Source: Callorhinus ursinus (Eukaryota; Chordata; Mammalia; Carnivora; Otariidae). From it: DNA of 64,000 bases. The notes under the pieces are model-generated. The model was given only the letters and a program-made list of their open reading frames with translations. It did no database searches and was not told the origin of the DNA. Numbering within the stretch: position 1 is the first letter of the stretch; the number at the start of each line of letters is the position of its first letter. This document shows positions 47,999 through 58,329 of the stretch, piece after piece. Made by a program: the position numbers and the translations under genes. The stretch covers positions 13,618,924 to 13,682,923 of the forward strand of contig NW_020312827.1 in NCBI RefSeq assembly GCF_003265705.1. Reading direction: 5' to 3'.

Positions 47999-48450
47999 TT
48001 TCCTTATTATTTTGAATTCGTAAACATTTAATGATGCATGGCCCCCACAGTTGTCACGGGGAAAAAAAAAATCCCTGTTCTTCAGATGAGATGCAGAAAT
48101 TTCTATAAAAGCCCTGACTATAAATTTATTACACAACTATAATCAAATTACAGCTGCCTTTCCCTGGTGAGGGGCATTAAATGTAATTTTTCCTGTCCTA
48201 AGAAACTTGAGTATTCTCTTTGTGCATATTTCCATTAAAATTTTTTTCAAGTTGGCCTTTTTACTCTTCTCTGCTATTCCATTGAAACCGAGGAGGACAC
48301 TTGCAGATGAGATGCGGTGGCCAGGCTCTTTTTGTTCCTTTCAAGTTCTGTATGGTCATTGGAGGGGGTAGGCAGATGACAGTGTCCCCGTGGCTGTGTC
48401 CAGAAGATGCTTTTGTGTGTCTCTTTGGAAATTCTAAGTATGAGGTTTTT

Positions 48451-48651
48451 TTATGTTTTTTTTTTTTTTTAAGATTTTATTTATTTGAGAGAGAGCGTAC
48501 GAGAGAGTGCAAGTGGGATAGGGGCAGAGGGAGAGGGAGAAGCAGACTTCCTGCTGAGCAGGGAGTCCGAGGCGGAACTCGATCCCAGGACTCTGGGATC
48601 ATGACCTGAGCCAAAGGCAGCCGCCTAACTGATTGAGCCACCCAGGCGCCC
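48451..48651 (-). mobile_element. Carnivore SINE (SINEC), antisense
   Basis: Full antisense SINE from poly-T/AAGATTTTATTTATTTGAGA to ATTGAGCCACCCAGGCGCCC. The flanks taagtatgaggtttt (from 48435) and taagtatgagatttt (from 48653) form the target duplication. Confidence 0.93.
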
Positions 48652-49126
48652 TTAAGTATGAGATTTTGAAATTCGTGTCTGGTCTGCAAAAACCTGTCAG
48701 CAGTTCCAGATCTCTCTCCCGATGAAGTGCAGAACTGATCAAGGTGGGAATCATTATGACCGGAAGCCTGGGCAAATGTCTGCAGTGACTGGCTATTGTA
48801 AATATGTGCTGACCAGTTTGAAATTGAACCTCGGCTTGATGATCACTGCATGAAGGCCTGGGCGAAAGAAAACTTGGAGCAGCGAGTGGCGAGGCTGCTG
48901 TGAGTTGGAAGTGGCACGGGAGAAGTTACGGTGGTGAGCACATGGAGTGAGCTGGGCGCGGGGGGAGGACGGGGGTATGCGTGGAAATAAAGCGGGTGTC
49001 GTAGAAAGTAGAAAAGCTCCCCAGGACCAACAGTACCTGTGAGTTTGCTGGATGCTCTCCCACTGTCACTCTCCAAACTTGGTGTTTCTTTTATGATGGA
49101 CGGCCTTGGGAAAATCAGATTTGATT

Positions 49127-49340
49127 GATTGATTGGTTTTTAAAGATTTTGTTTTATTTATTTTTTAGGGGGTGGGGCAGAGAGAGAGGGAGAGAGAGAA
49201 TTCCAAGCAGAAACCATGCCCAGCACATGAGCCCTACGCTGAACTCCATCCCACAACCCCAAGATCATGACCTGAACTGAAATCAAGAGTCAGACACTTA
49301 ACCGTCAGACACTTAACTGACTGAGCCACCCAGGCGCCCC
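49127..49340 (-). mobile_element. Carnivore SINE, antisense, with small internal duplication
   Basis: Diverged antisense SINE ending in ACTGAGCCACCCAGGCGCCC. The 14-mer gtcagacacttaac is repeated near the head (about 49290-49318). The target duplication is tcagatttgatt on both sides (49115-49126 and from 49341). Confidence 0.9.
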
Positions 49341-49449
49341 TCAGATTTGATTTAGTGAAAGGCATTGGATAGCCAGCTTTGCTCCCTTTCTTCTGTCAGA
49401 AAGGAGAGGTTCATGACTTGATCCACCATTTCTTGAGTATGGGTAGGCC

Positions 49450-49570
49450 TGTGACATCGTGCCTTTGCTGGGGCCCCACACCCATCCCTTAGGGGGTCTT
49501 TATTTTGCCAACGAGGAAGCCAAGACTTTCTGGGGACCGTGATTTGCCCAGGACCACACAGGAAACATGT
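49450..49570 (-). mobile_element. MIR remnant, antisense
   Basis: 'ttttgccaacgaggaagccaagac' followed by 'gatttgcccaggaccacacagg' is the reversed MIR core. Confidence 0.65.
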
Positions 49571-50001
49571 TGATGGCTCCAGAATTCCTGGTTCTTACTG
49601 TAACCCCCACCCCTGCCTCTTGCACCTGCATCGGTTACCAACCCATCCCCCCAGTTGTGGGTTTTTTTCCCACTTCGTTCGTAAATAGTGGATGTAGTAT
49701 AATAAAAAAGATACTTAGGCCAGGCTTAGGAGAAACCACATTCTTGTCTTACTGTTATTTGCCTAAGAGGGTCAATTGTCCTTCCTGTCTTTGTCCTATT
49801 TTTATTCCCTGTAAGATTAAACAGCCCCACCCTGAAAGCCACCTTGAAAACAAAGCCCTTAGGTTCCCAGAACTGAGATAATCTTGCAGAAGTGTTTGGG
49901 TGGCTTGTGGGCCCTGGCCCTCCAGGTAGCTGGTTAGGGGCCTTGCGTTCAAGTAGATCTGAAAGGCTCCACGGGGAACCTTTGGTGGAGTCAGGCCAGG
50001 A

Positions 50002-50017
50002 CCCCCCCCCCCCCCCC
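50002..50017. repeat. C-homopolymer (16)
   Basis: Sixteen C followed by further C-rich sequence to about 50032. Confidence 0.95.
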
Positions 50018-51782
50018 ACCCCCCACCACCCCGCGGAATCCAAGCTTTTGTGGTTTGTTTCACTTTACCTGAATTTGGTCGTTTCTGGTCTCCCCCGTCC
50101 TCCCCCACACCTCTTCTAGAAAGTGTGCTTTGCATCTACTTCCCAGAGGAAAGAACCAGTGGGTCCCCGCCGCTCATTCGGTGGCCTGCCTGCTTTACTG
50201 GGAGTGTCTCATCGGTGCCCCTCAACTATTCCGGGCTTGAAAATGTATGCATGAAAGGAAAGGCCACATAAGGACATTGAATTTTTCAAAGTTGACATTT
50301 TTCACGTCTTTACACATCCAGATGGTTAAACTGGAACGTTGGTGTTCTGCTTAGGCAGGTCGGCCTGACTAGGAGCTGTGTTTGGGCTCAGGCCTGTGCG
50401 CCCTGGGGGTGGAGGCTGGGGTGCTTCAGAGGCCCCAGACACTGAACTTGGCTTTTGGAGCAATTCTCTCTACTCAGGGCACCAGAAAGAGTTAATTTGG
50501 GTTCTGGCGCTCACTGATGTTGTGACAGTGAAGAATGTTAATGGGTTCTGTGAATCAGTTTGTAAGTAAACTACTGGGTGAACTCATGACTGAAATACAA
50601 ATTTTTAAAAGCCTCTTTAAAGATTTTAGGAATAACTTATTTATTTTTTTGTTTTGTTTTCCTTCTAAGGGATTTTCTTGGGAGTTTATTTTACCCCCCC
50701 TCTAAGAGTTAAACGGTTTTCTTGTTTGCTTTCTCAATATTCCTGTCCTACAATAGTTCTGAAAAGAGAGAGTCAGTCCCTTGGCTGCAAGCATGGGGTG
50801 GGTGCGGGTTTATGTAATTTGACTTCTTTTCTCTCCAAATCAGTAAATATTTACAAATGACCTTATCAAACAGCTTGGGTACATTCGGTCACTTGAAAGC
50901 GTGCGGGCAGAATAGTGACTGCCCATTGGCCTGCTGCCAGGTCAGTGGGCCTCACAGGAAGGACTGACATATTTTTTTATTTTAAATAAAAATGCGGTCC
51001 ACAGACCAAAAGTGGGCCTCAGAAGCAACTCTTTCCATGGAACCAGTTTTAGAAAATTTGCATTTTTAAGTTTGACTTCTAAAGATCCAACTCCTTTAGG
51101 CCTGGGGCGGAATACTGTGAACTTCCGCATCCAGAAAATAAATCCTGGCTTCTGGCTTAGGTCCCTCCACCCCCCCCACCCCCGCTGCTGCCTGATTTCT
51201 TTTGTTTCTTGGGGAAGGTAATTACAGAATTCCATTTGAAGCTTAAATGTCGTTCTTTGTGAGTAAGTAGGAAAAAACAAGTGGATTACTTTCCGTTTTT
51301 TTGCGAAGTGGTGCCGAAATAAGATGGTTTAAAAACACAACTCTTGAATGTTTTACAGCGGCAACGGGAGTTTTGGGGTACCCCGCCCTCTTTTTCTTTC
51401 CACATTTGAAATCTGACAAATTTAAAATGCGTTTTTTAGAAGGGGGGATACATATGTCCTTCAGAGTCGATACTGAAAAATAATAAAGGAATCTGAGTTT
51501 GGGGGCCGTCAGCCTATGAAAATTACAATATTATTGTACCAGCATCCCCTGGGAATAGCAGGCTCATTTCGTCTGCCACACTTAATCCAGGTAAGACCGA
51601 AGTGCATTTTATGGTGCCGTCCGGTCTGTGTCCAATATTACATATTTCTGGCTGGCCAGCAATGACAAGTAAGTGAGAGGCTTTTAAAAATAAGTAACTG
51701 TGGTAATTGCTATTCATCTACTTACTGCAGAATACTGAATGTTGCTTTATTAATCATTTTTATGTTTTCATTTTCTTTGCAG

Positions 51783-51919
51783 AGCATTGGGAAAGGGTCA
51801 TTGTGGTGCATAGACCCAGAGTATAGACAAAATCTAATTCAGGCTTTGAAAAAGACACCTTACCACCCATACTCACACGTGTTCAATACACCTCCTGCCT
51901 CTCCTCAGGCATATCAAAG
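51783..51919 (+). CDS. FOXN3: FOXN3 second coding exon (residues 182-226, forkhead wing)
   Basis: The acceptor TTTTCTTTGCAG ends at 51782 and the donor is AAG|GTAAGC at 51919/51920. The exon is 137 bp, giving 45 codons plus two bases (AG), so it ends in phase 2. In frame with the previous exon it reads [14 protein letters not shown], the beta-strand and wing part of the forkhead domain, then an [10 protein letters not shown] helix and a Pro-rich tail ([14 protein letters not shown]). Joined directly after ...KERSQ it completes the forkhead fold, so the two exons together carry the full DNA-binding domain (about residues 112-208). The split codon AG| fits a following serine. The repressor C-terminal region lies in exons outside the window. 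Confidence 0.96.
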
Positions 51920-52535
51920 GTAAGCAATTCAGACTTCTTTTTTTTTTTTTTGGTCCACTGAAGCCGCATTATTTTGGTGGAGACAGGCACTGAAACTAAT
52001 TTAATAGGCTGTATGATATGAAAAATAACTGTAGGTAAATGAGAAAGAAATGAAGTATTATTGGAGGCATACCCAGTGTTGTATTTCCTGCAAACCTTAC
52101 CGCTTCTTGCTGCTTCGGAGGAACGTGCTTAGAAGGCTTCACAGTGGGCGAAATACTGTCTTCCTGGGTAGAAACATTTACCAAGAAAAGTTGACAGCTT
52201 TAACATCTCCATGCGTCACGGTTTGTTGGGATAGAAGTACAGGAATGAGTCAGGTAAGCACTTCGGTCTTCCCAGCCTCTGACTGAGAGCGTCTACAGGT
52301 GTTCGCCGAAAGGCTCACTTGATTGTTGTCATTCTGGTCTCCATGTAGACGGTGCTCCAGAGTGATCATTTTGTTGTGGTTACTTGGTGTTTGCCTCTTC
52401 AAGGAGAACAGCAGAGAACAATGGAGACTTTCATTCCCCCTCACATGCCCATTTGGGTTGAGACCGTGAGGTCACGGTGCCATTTTTACAAAGATGTAAT
52501 TGGAAGGGAGAGTAGGAAGCCTGTCCCTAAAAATA

Positions 52536-52567
52536 GATAAATAAATAAATAAATAAAATAAAATAAA
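52536..52567. repeat. (AAAT)n microsatellite
   Basis: About seven AAAT-type tetramers followed by AAAAT pentamers. No SINE head is attached. Confidence 0.9.
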
Positions 52568-53034
52568 GGTGTTAATGTTAGATTCCCAAAAAAATAGCCA
52601 CATGACAGAGATACAAATTTTAAAATTGATTTTATCTCACATAGTGCTAGGGTTGTAAATATATTCCTCACTCCTGGAAAAAATTTTTTTTTCTTTTTTA
52701 AATGTAAAGAAGTGTTTCTATTGTAACCACCCAGTTGAGAGACCTTATCCTTGGGCTACAAGTTTATGTCAGTGAGGGACATGGATTCGTAGATTTCAGT
52801 GATTTTATAGTCCACTTCTTTGCAGATTCTTTCCCTTGTCTGGTGTTTGCTCTGCAGAGGGGATCTGCAAGTGATCCTCTGAAACCTCATTAATGAAGTT
52901 CTTGTGCATCTTAGTTGAGAAGCATTCCATCACAGGCCCTAGACAATCAGTCTTCTACAAGAGACGTGGAGAAACAGCTGGGCTCTCGGGGAAGACTGCT
53001 GTATGTCTGCCTTTGCTAGGCGATTAGCGTGATG

Positions 53035-53186
53035 GTAGCCATAGCAACTGGAGCATCTCCATAGTAACGCGTAGCCGAGACAGGTGCAGTTGCATCACAA
53101 GGCTGCTTGTTGCCTGGCAAAAGGACAGGCCATTAGTACTTAGATATACGCTGTTGCCTTAGAAACAAATAACCCTACATAGCAAC
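53035..53186. promoter_or_regulatory. X-box-like motif cluster (candidate RFX-bound enhancer or silencer)
   Basis: Five motifs occur in about 150 bp: GTAGCCATAGCAAC (53035-53048, exact fit to GTNRCC-NN-RGYAAC), ATCTCCATAGTAAC (53055-53068), GTTGCCTGGCAA (53109-53120), GTTGCCTTAGAAAC (53153-53166) and a half-site AGCAAC (53181-53186). The sequence is not a repeat family known to me and begins 1.1 kb after the second coding exon. RFX factors bind X-boxes, often in ciliary and neural genes. That this is a working element is inference. Confidence 0.45.
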
Positions 53187-54734
53187 TACAGTTGGTTTGA
53201 AAGATTTGGGGGAGAAAAAAAAAAGGTTGTAGCAGCTTTTGTCTGTGTTCATAAAAATCAGCACAAGCATACTGTATTGGAAATGACAACTTGAGGTCAT
53301 ATAGCTGTAGGAGATAAAATGGGATTTTCCAGAGCAACCCAGCCAACATTGTAGAAATGTCCAGAAGGACAGAGCCATATGCTTGGTTTTCTCCTTGTGG
53401 CTGTAGCTACGCCTGAGATGGAAGGGACCTGGGATGGGAGAATTACTGATTTCCGAGGTTGATGGGGGAGGCAATGACCCTCATTATTAGAATTTTCCCC
53501 AGATTCTCCGGTTCCTTTGTCATTCTCCATCCCCTCCCCCCCCACCCTCCAGACCCCACAGAAAACCCTCACTTTCCTCCACATTTTGTATCTTGGAAGT
53601 ATTTCATAGCCTTTTGTTCCTAGGACTTTAAGAACATAACTGTTATTCACTGGGTCATATCATTGGTTCATTTAGACAGTATTTTGTTGCCAAATGTGAC
53701 CCCAAGGGAAACGCAGTAATTATTTAATAATTTGAAGGATTATGGCAGAGCTCTGGGGGTTGCAGACTCAGGCAGAGGCTTTCCGAGCTGGCCTAAGCTT
53801 AATGACTTCATTTGATTTTTTAATATAGGCATAAAAATGCAGACAAACCAGAGCTTTTGTGATGAAAATAATTTCCAGTCGACTACTTCAGATCCTGCTC
53901 TGTCACCTCCAGTTCCTCTTCTCCCTGGTGACTGAAGGGAAAAAAAAAAGTTTCTCTATCTACCCATGCGGGCGCTCACATTTCACCTCCGTAAAGGTCA
54001 CTGGATGTGGAGTGAGACGGCGTATCAGATTCTAGCTAGCCTCTCTCTCCTGTGTCTTCAGTCTGAGGACAGGGCACTTTCTCTGTCCTGGGGACGACTG
54101 TCCCTTCCTCACAGAGCTTAGATTTTGCTCCAGGATCCTTTAGTGTGTGCGTTTGTGCTAAAGATCCTAAATACTGGATGACCATACAGTGTTTGGATAG
54201 CTCACAGTGAAGTGTGGTATGTAGTTCACTTCTAAGTCCCCGGGGCCACTTGTTGATGGGACTTAGGGAGGATGGATGTGGGACAAAGCATGTCATTAAA
54301 TAGGGACCAAAAATGCTGGCTTGACAATACCTGGCAGGTGTGCCGTGAGGCGGGGCATCGCTTGTCAGCCCCTCACAGAATTGCTGTGTGGGGCACCTGG
54401 GAAGTGCTTGGCGTTGGCGGGGCTGGTACTTAGCATGCTGAAGGTGGTGATTACACTAGATGGGTGGTTAGTGTTAGTGCTTGCAGGTGTTCCTGGCAAG
54501 TAGCTCCGCCCCGAGCTGCAGGTGGCCGAAAACAGTGGGGAAAATGAGGCATCTGAAAACACTGCCCCGGACGTTGTTCGTGGCCAAATACAATGCTCGA
54601 TACTGTAGCTCGTGGACTCCGGGCGCCGTGTTCCAGTGTACCCTTTGGGTGTTTGCTAGGCTGTCCCTCTGTACCTGCTTCTTTTGACACCCCAACTGTG
54701 AATTGTTCGTGACTGAAATGCAGAGCTCAGTGAC

Positions 54735-55380
54735 ATTAGACATAACATAACAAAGAACTGAGTGACTTTTTCTTTTAATAATTAAAAAAATTGTTTTTAA
54801 AGATTTTTATTTATTTATTTGAGAGAAAGAGAGAGAGAGCATGAGCAAGGGGCAGAGCAAAGGGAAAGGGAGAAGCAGACTCCCCCATGAGCAGGGAGCC
54901 CAACGCGGGGGCTCGATCCCAGGACCCTGAGATCATGACCTGAGCCACGGGCAGATGCTTAACTGACTGAGCCACCCAGGCGCCCCCAGAACTGAGTGAT
55001 TTAACAGAAGTTTATTTTCTCACAGTTCTGGAGGCCAGATGTCAGAGATCCAGGTGTCAGCAGGTTGATTCCTTCTGAGTCTGAGGGAGAATCTGTTCCA
55101 GGCCTAGTGTCTGGCGGTCACTGGCATTCTTTGGGTTGTAGAAGCATCACCTCGATCTCTGCCTTCGTTGTCACGTGGTGCTGTCCTGGTGTGCTGTCTG
55201 TACCCAGATTTCCCCTTTGTACAAAGCACGCTAGTCAAATTGGCAGAGGGGCCTGTCCTCCTCCAGTATGATCTCATTTTAACGAATTCGACCTCCAGTG
55301 GTACTGGTGGCCAGGACTTCCACATGAAACTTGGTGGGAGGGGACACAGACAGTTTCACCTGTAACAGCCCTTTTCTTAG
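54735..55380 (-). mobile_element. MLT1-like MaLR LTR, antisense, split by a SINE
   Basis: LTR text resumes after the SINE with 'tttattttctcacagttctggagg', 'caggtgtcagcaggttgattcc', 'tagaagcatcacctcgatctctgcc' and 'cagtatgatctcattttaacg'. A short piece precedes the SINE ('cataacataacaaagaactg'). The SINE at 54768-54987 is younger. It is a solitary non-coding LTR. Confidence 0.75.
54768..54987 (-). mobile_element. Carnivore SINE (SINEC), antisense
   Basis: Antisense SINE from TTTTTAAAGATTTTTATTT to ACTGAGCCACCCAGGCGCCC. The flanks agaactgagtgact (from 54754) and agaactgagtgatt (from 54988) give the target duplication. It sits inside the MLT1-like LTR. Confidence 0.93.
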
Positions 55381-55399
55381 TAAGACATTTTCGTTGGTA

Positions 55400-56335
55400 A
55401 AAATATGGAGAAAGTGAGGAGGTATTCAAAAACAAAACAATGGGGGCACGGTGAAGGGACACAGGAGCCTTCCTGAAATTGTTCCCAGTGGCCAAAACTA
55501 GGACAATTTGAGAAGCAAAATAAATAACTGTTGGGTTATGACCCAAAACATAAAGTAAATATCTGTGAGTCCACACTGATGTAAATAAATGATGGAATAA
55601 GTAAGTGGATATAGAGACAAGTCTCCTGTATAAAAGAATTCCAAACAATCTCGGTAGCTACTCCTCCCCTCCAGGAGTTGGAGCTTAACTCCCCACTCCA
55701 AGTGGCTGCACTCAATGACTTGCTTCCACAGAGTGGGTATGGAAGGGAGCAGAAGAGGAGGTCTATTGTGGGAAAACCTGGCACCCACCACCTTGGCCAA
55801 GTGATCAAAGCTGACTTCCATGATGAGAGGTTGCCAGCAAGCACCTTTGATATGATGTCTTGGAGCTGACAGTTCACCTCTTTGGTCTCCCCACCTAGGC
55901 CCCCACGTCCATAACCTTTGCCGAATCACAGGAAAAACGTCAGACAATAGTTTTGTCCCCGAGGTGGGGGTGGGGAGGGCACTCTACAAAATCCCTGAAT
56001 AGCACTCTGCAAAGCTGTCAAGGTCATCAAAGGCAAGGAAAGTCTGGAAAACGGTTACAGACCTGAGGAGGCTAGGGAGACGCCAGGACTGAATGGGTAA
56101 CGTGATATCCTGGACGAGTTCCTGGAACCCAGAGGACATGGGGGAAAAGCTAGTGGAATGTGACTAAACCGTGCAGATTGGTTGATGGTCATGTACCACC
56201 AATCAGTGTTGGTTCCTTAGTTGTGACGAGTATACCCTAATCATGCAAGCTCTTAACACTGGGGACACTGAGTGAAGGGTGTCCGGGAACTCGGTGCTGT
56301 CTTTGTAACTTTGCCGTTGAAGAAAAAGCCGCCCC
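55400..56335 (+). mobile_element. LINE-1 (L1M-type) 3' end, sense
   Basis: About 0.9 kb of L1 non-coding 3' sequence. Blocks in order are 'aaataaataactgttgggttatg', 'gtgagtccacactgatgtaaataaatg', 'ggccaagtgatcaaagctgacttcc', 'ctgtcaaggtcatcaaaggcaaggaaagtctgg', 'gatatcctggacgagttcctggaacc' and 'aatcagtgttggttccttagttgtgacg'. It ends near the usual 3' terminus. Open frames in it are accidental. Confidence 0.82.
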
Positions 56336-56729
56336 CAGCACACAGGCCAGTTGAGTTTATCAGTTTTAAATATCCACGTCATTTTTGGTCTAATGAAAAG
56401 TCAGATCACTGCGGCACTGCGCACTTGACTGACTGACTTTAGGTCTCTGTCATCATGACCCTACGTCTGAAGGGCTTATTATTGGGAGCTCTTGCTTTTA
56501 CCTAATTCTCTGTAGGATCTGCGGAGCCACACGAGGGGACATGCCTGTTATTTGGATATTACAGTTCTTGGAACTTTATTTTTGTGAAATGCACCCAACT
56601 TTGCTTTGTAAGGTCCCGAGGGCCGAACTCAGGGAACTCCAGCTGAGCACGCTAAATCCGCTTTCTTTAGGACTCTCAACCATGGCCAGTGTGGCCTTCA
56701 GACTCTAGGCCTGAGAACAGGTGGGAGGG

Positions 56730-57010
56730 ATGGTATATTTGGGTTTCTTGCCTGCAGTCTTTCGGAAAAGTCCTATTGTCTATTTTAATGGTTATCTTGC
56801 GTATGCCCCTCCTTCCCGCACTTGGAATTTCTCGTTAAAGGATATGCATATTTTAAGGCTTTTGATACAGATATTGCCAGATTGCCTTCCAATTTTACAC
56901 TCAGTTCCAATCTATACTCCCACCAACTTTTTAGGAAAATCTCATTTTCTAACCTTTCTCCATATCTGATGGTTAGACATTTCGTCAGTGGGAGGCCCCA
57001 ACTTTTATGA
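56730..57010. mobile_element. Possible old L1M fragment
   Basis: 'gatattgccagattgccttccaa' and 'tctatactcccaccaac' resemble a common L1M 3' segment. Weak match overall. Confidence 0.45.
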
Positions 57011-57297
57011 TTTTGATGTTTTATAGTGGGGACATTTAAACTTTACAACTAGATTAGTGCCCTGTAAACAGCGGCTGTCAGATAACAGTGTTTATGACAA
57101 CAGGTTGTTTTTAAAAAAGTATGTATGTGGATGGATCTTATGTAATATCTTCTCTGGTATAGGAACCAATCCAAAATCAGTTTATAGAAGAAACATTTTA
57201 ATCATCTCTCGCCGTAGGTGGGAACAGATTTTATAATTAATCAAAAAGTATGGTTTATGGAGAGTTTCCTGGATGATCAGTTTTCAGAGAAGGGAAT

Positions 57298-57512
57298 TTT
57301 TTTTAAAGATTTATTTTAGAGAGAGAGTGAGCACACACTGGGGGGAGGGGCAGAGGTAGAGGAGGGGAGAGAGAGAGAGAAAGAGAGAGAGTCCCAAGCC
57401 GACTCTGCACTGAGCTTGGAGCCTGACACAGGGCTTGATCTCACGCTGAGATCATGACCTGAGCCGAAACCAGGAATTGGATGCTTAACTCACTGTGCCA
57501 CCCAGGCGCCCC
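57298..57512 (-). mobile_element. Carnivore SINE, antisense
   Basis: Antisense SINE with an expanded GA-rich part (about 57366-57391) and a diverged head CTGTGCCACCCAGGCGCCCC. The flanks gagaagggaatt and gagaaggtaaatt are an imperfect target duplication. Confidence 0.88.
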
Positions 57513-57847
57513 CGAGAAGGTAAATTGAATAAAGTAAAACACGTTTAGGAGCCAGAGCCAGTGTAGTTCTGTGCTTCCTTGGTATGTACAAAGATACCTC
57601 AGCATCTTGTATGCCTCTGGTCTATGTGGTAGGTTAGTCATGGTGGGGATCTAGCTAAACATGAGTCCTGAGTGAGGGGACTTTTGTTCCATACCTTACC
57701 TTCATTTGTCATTTAAATATCTTCACTCTAAAAATAATCATAGCATGTTTTATATTTTGTATATTGTGGCCAGACACGTGTAAAGTTAGAAAAATCCACA
57801 AGACTTAGATGACCTAAGTTTAAAGAATTACTTTTTGGATGACTTTT

Positions 57848-58059
57848 TTTTTTTTTTAAAGATTTTATTCATTTATTTGAGAGAGAGGGAGAATGAGAGA
57901 TAGAAAGCACGAGAGGGAAGAGGGTCAGAGGGAGAAGCAGACTCCCCGCTGAGCAGGAAGCCCGACGTGGGACTCCATCCCGGGACTCCATCCCGGGACT
58001 CCAGGATCATGACCTGAGCCGAAGGCAGTCGCTTAACCAACTGAGCCACCCAGGTGCCC
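57848..58059 (-). mobile_element. Carnivore SINE (SINEC), antisense, with internal duplication
   Basis: Full antisense SINE. The 15-mer gggactccatcccgg-type block is duplicated in tandem (about 57968-58000). The target duplication tggatgacttt is at 57837-57847 and from 58060. Confidence 0.93.
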
Positions 58060-58149
58060 TGGATGACTTTATTTATCTAAAGTTTGCAGAGTCAAAACAT
58101 TACAGTGTCTGTTGCTCTCACTTTTTTTTTTAAATAAAGAAAATCCTGG

Positions 58150-58302
58150 GGTTGGGTGCCTGAGTGACTCAGTCGGTTAGGCGTCTGACTCTTGATTTCA
58201 GCTCAGGTCTTGATCTCAGGGTCACAAGTTCAAGCCCCATGTTGGGCTCCACGCTGGGCCTGGAGCCTACTTGAAAAATAAATAAATCAATAACTATAAA
58301 TA
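58150..58302 (+). mobile_element. Carnivore SINE, short form, sense
   Basis: Head GACTCAGTCGGTTAGGCGTC, then 'gactcttgatttcagctcagg', 'agttcaagccccatgttggg' and a tail with repeated AAATAAAT. The flanks ataaagaaaatcctgg and aataaaatcctgg act as target duplication. Confidence 0.88.
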
Positions 58303-58329
58303 AAAATAAAATCCTGGACATTCAGACTT

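Larger units (their letters stand above)
2914..51782 (+). other. FOXN3: FOXN3 large intron between the two forkhead-encoding exons
   Basis: This phase-0 intron of about 48.9 kb runs from the GTAAGC donor at 2914 to the TTTCTTTGCAG acceptor ending at 51782. It splits the forkhead domain between the recognition helix and the wing. It holds most of the repeats listed below and one assembly gap. I found no additional coding exon in it. Stretches not given their own entry hold nothing I recognise: 2914-4590, 4835-5980, 7881-9010, 9035-11980, 12700-13120, 13180-14870, 17600-18690, 19400-20850, 22250-24550, 26630-27900, 36270-38690, 40340-42005, 42235-44460, 45060-46530, 49570-51780. Confidence 0.95.
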
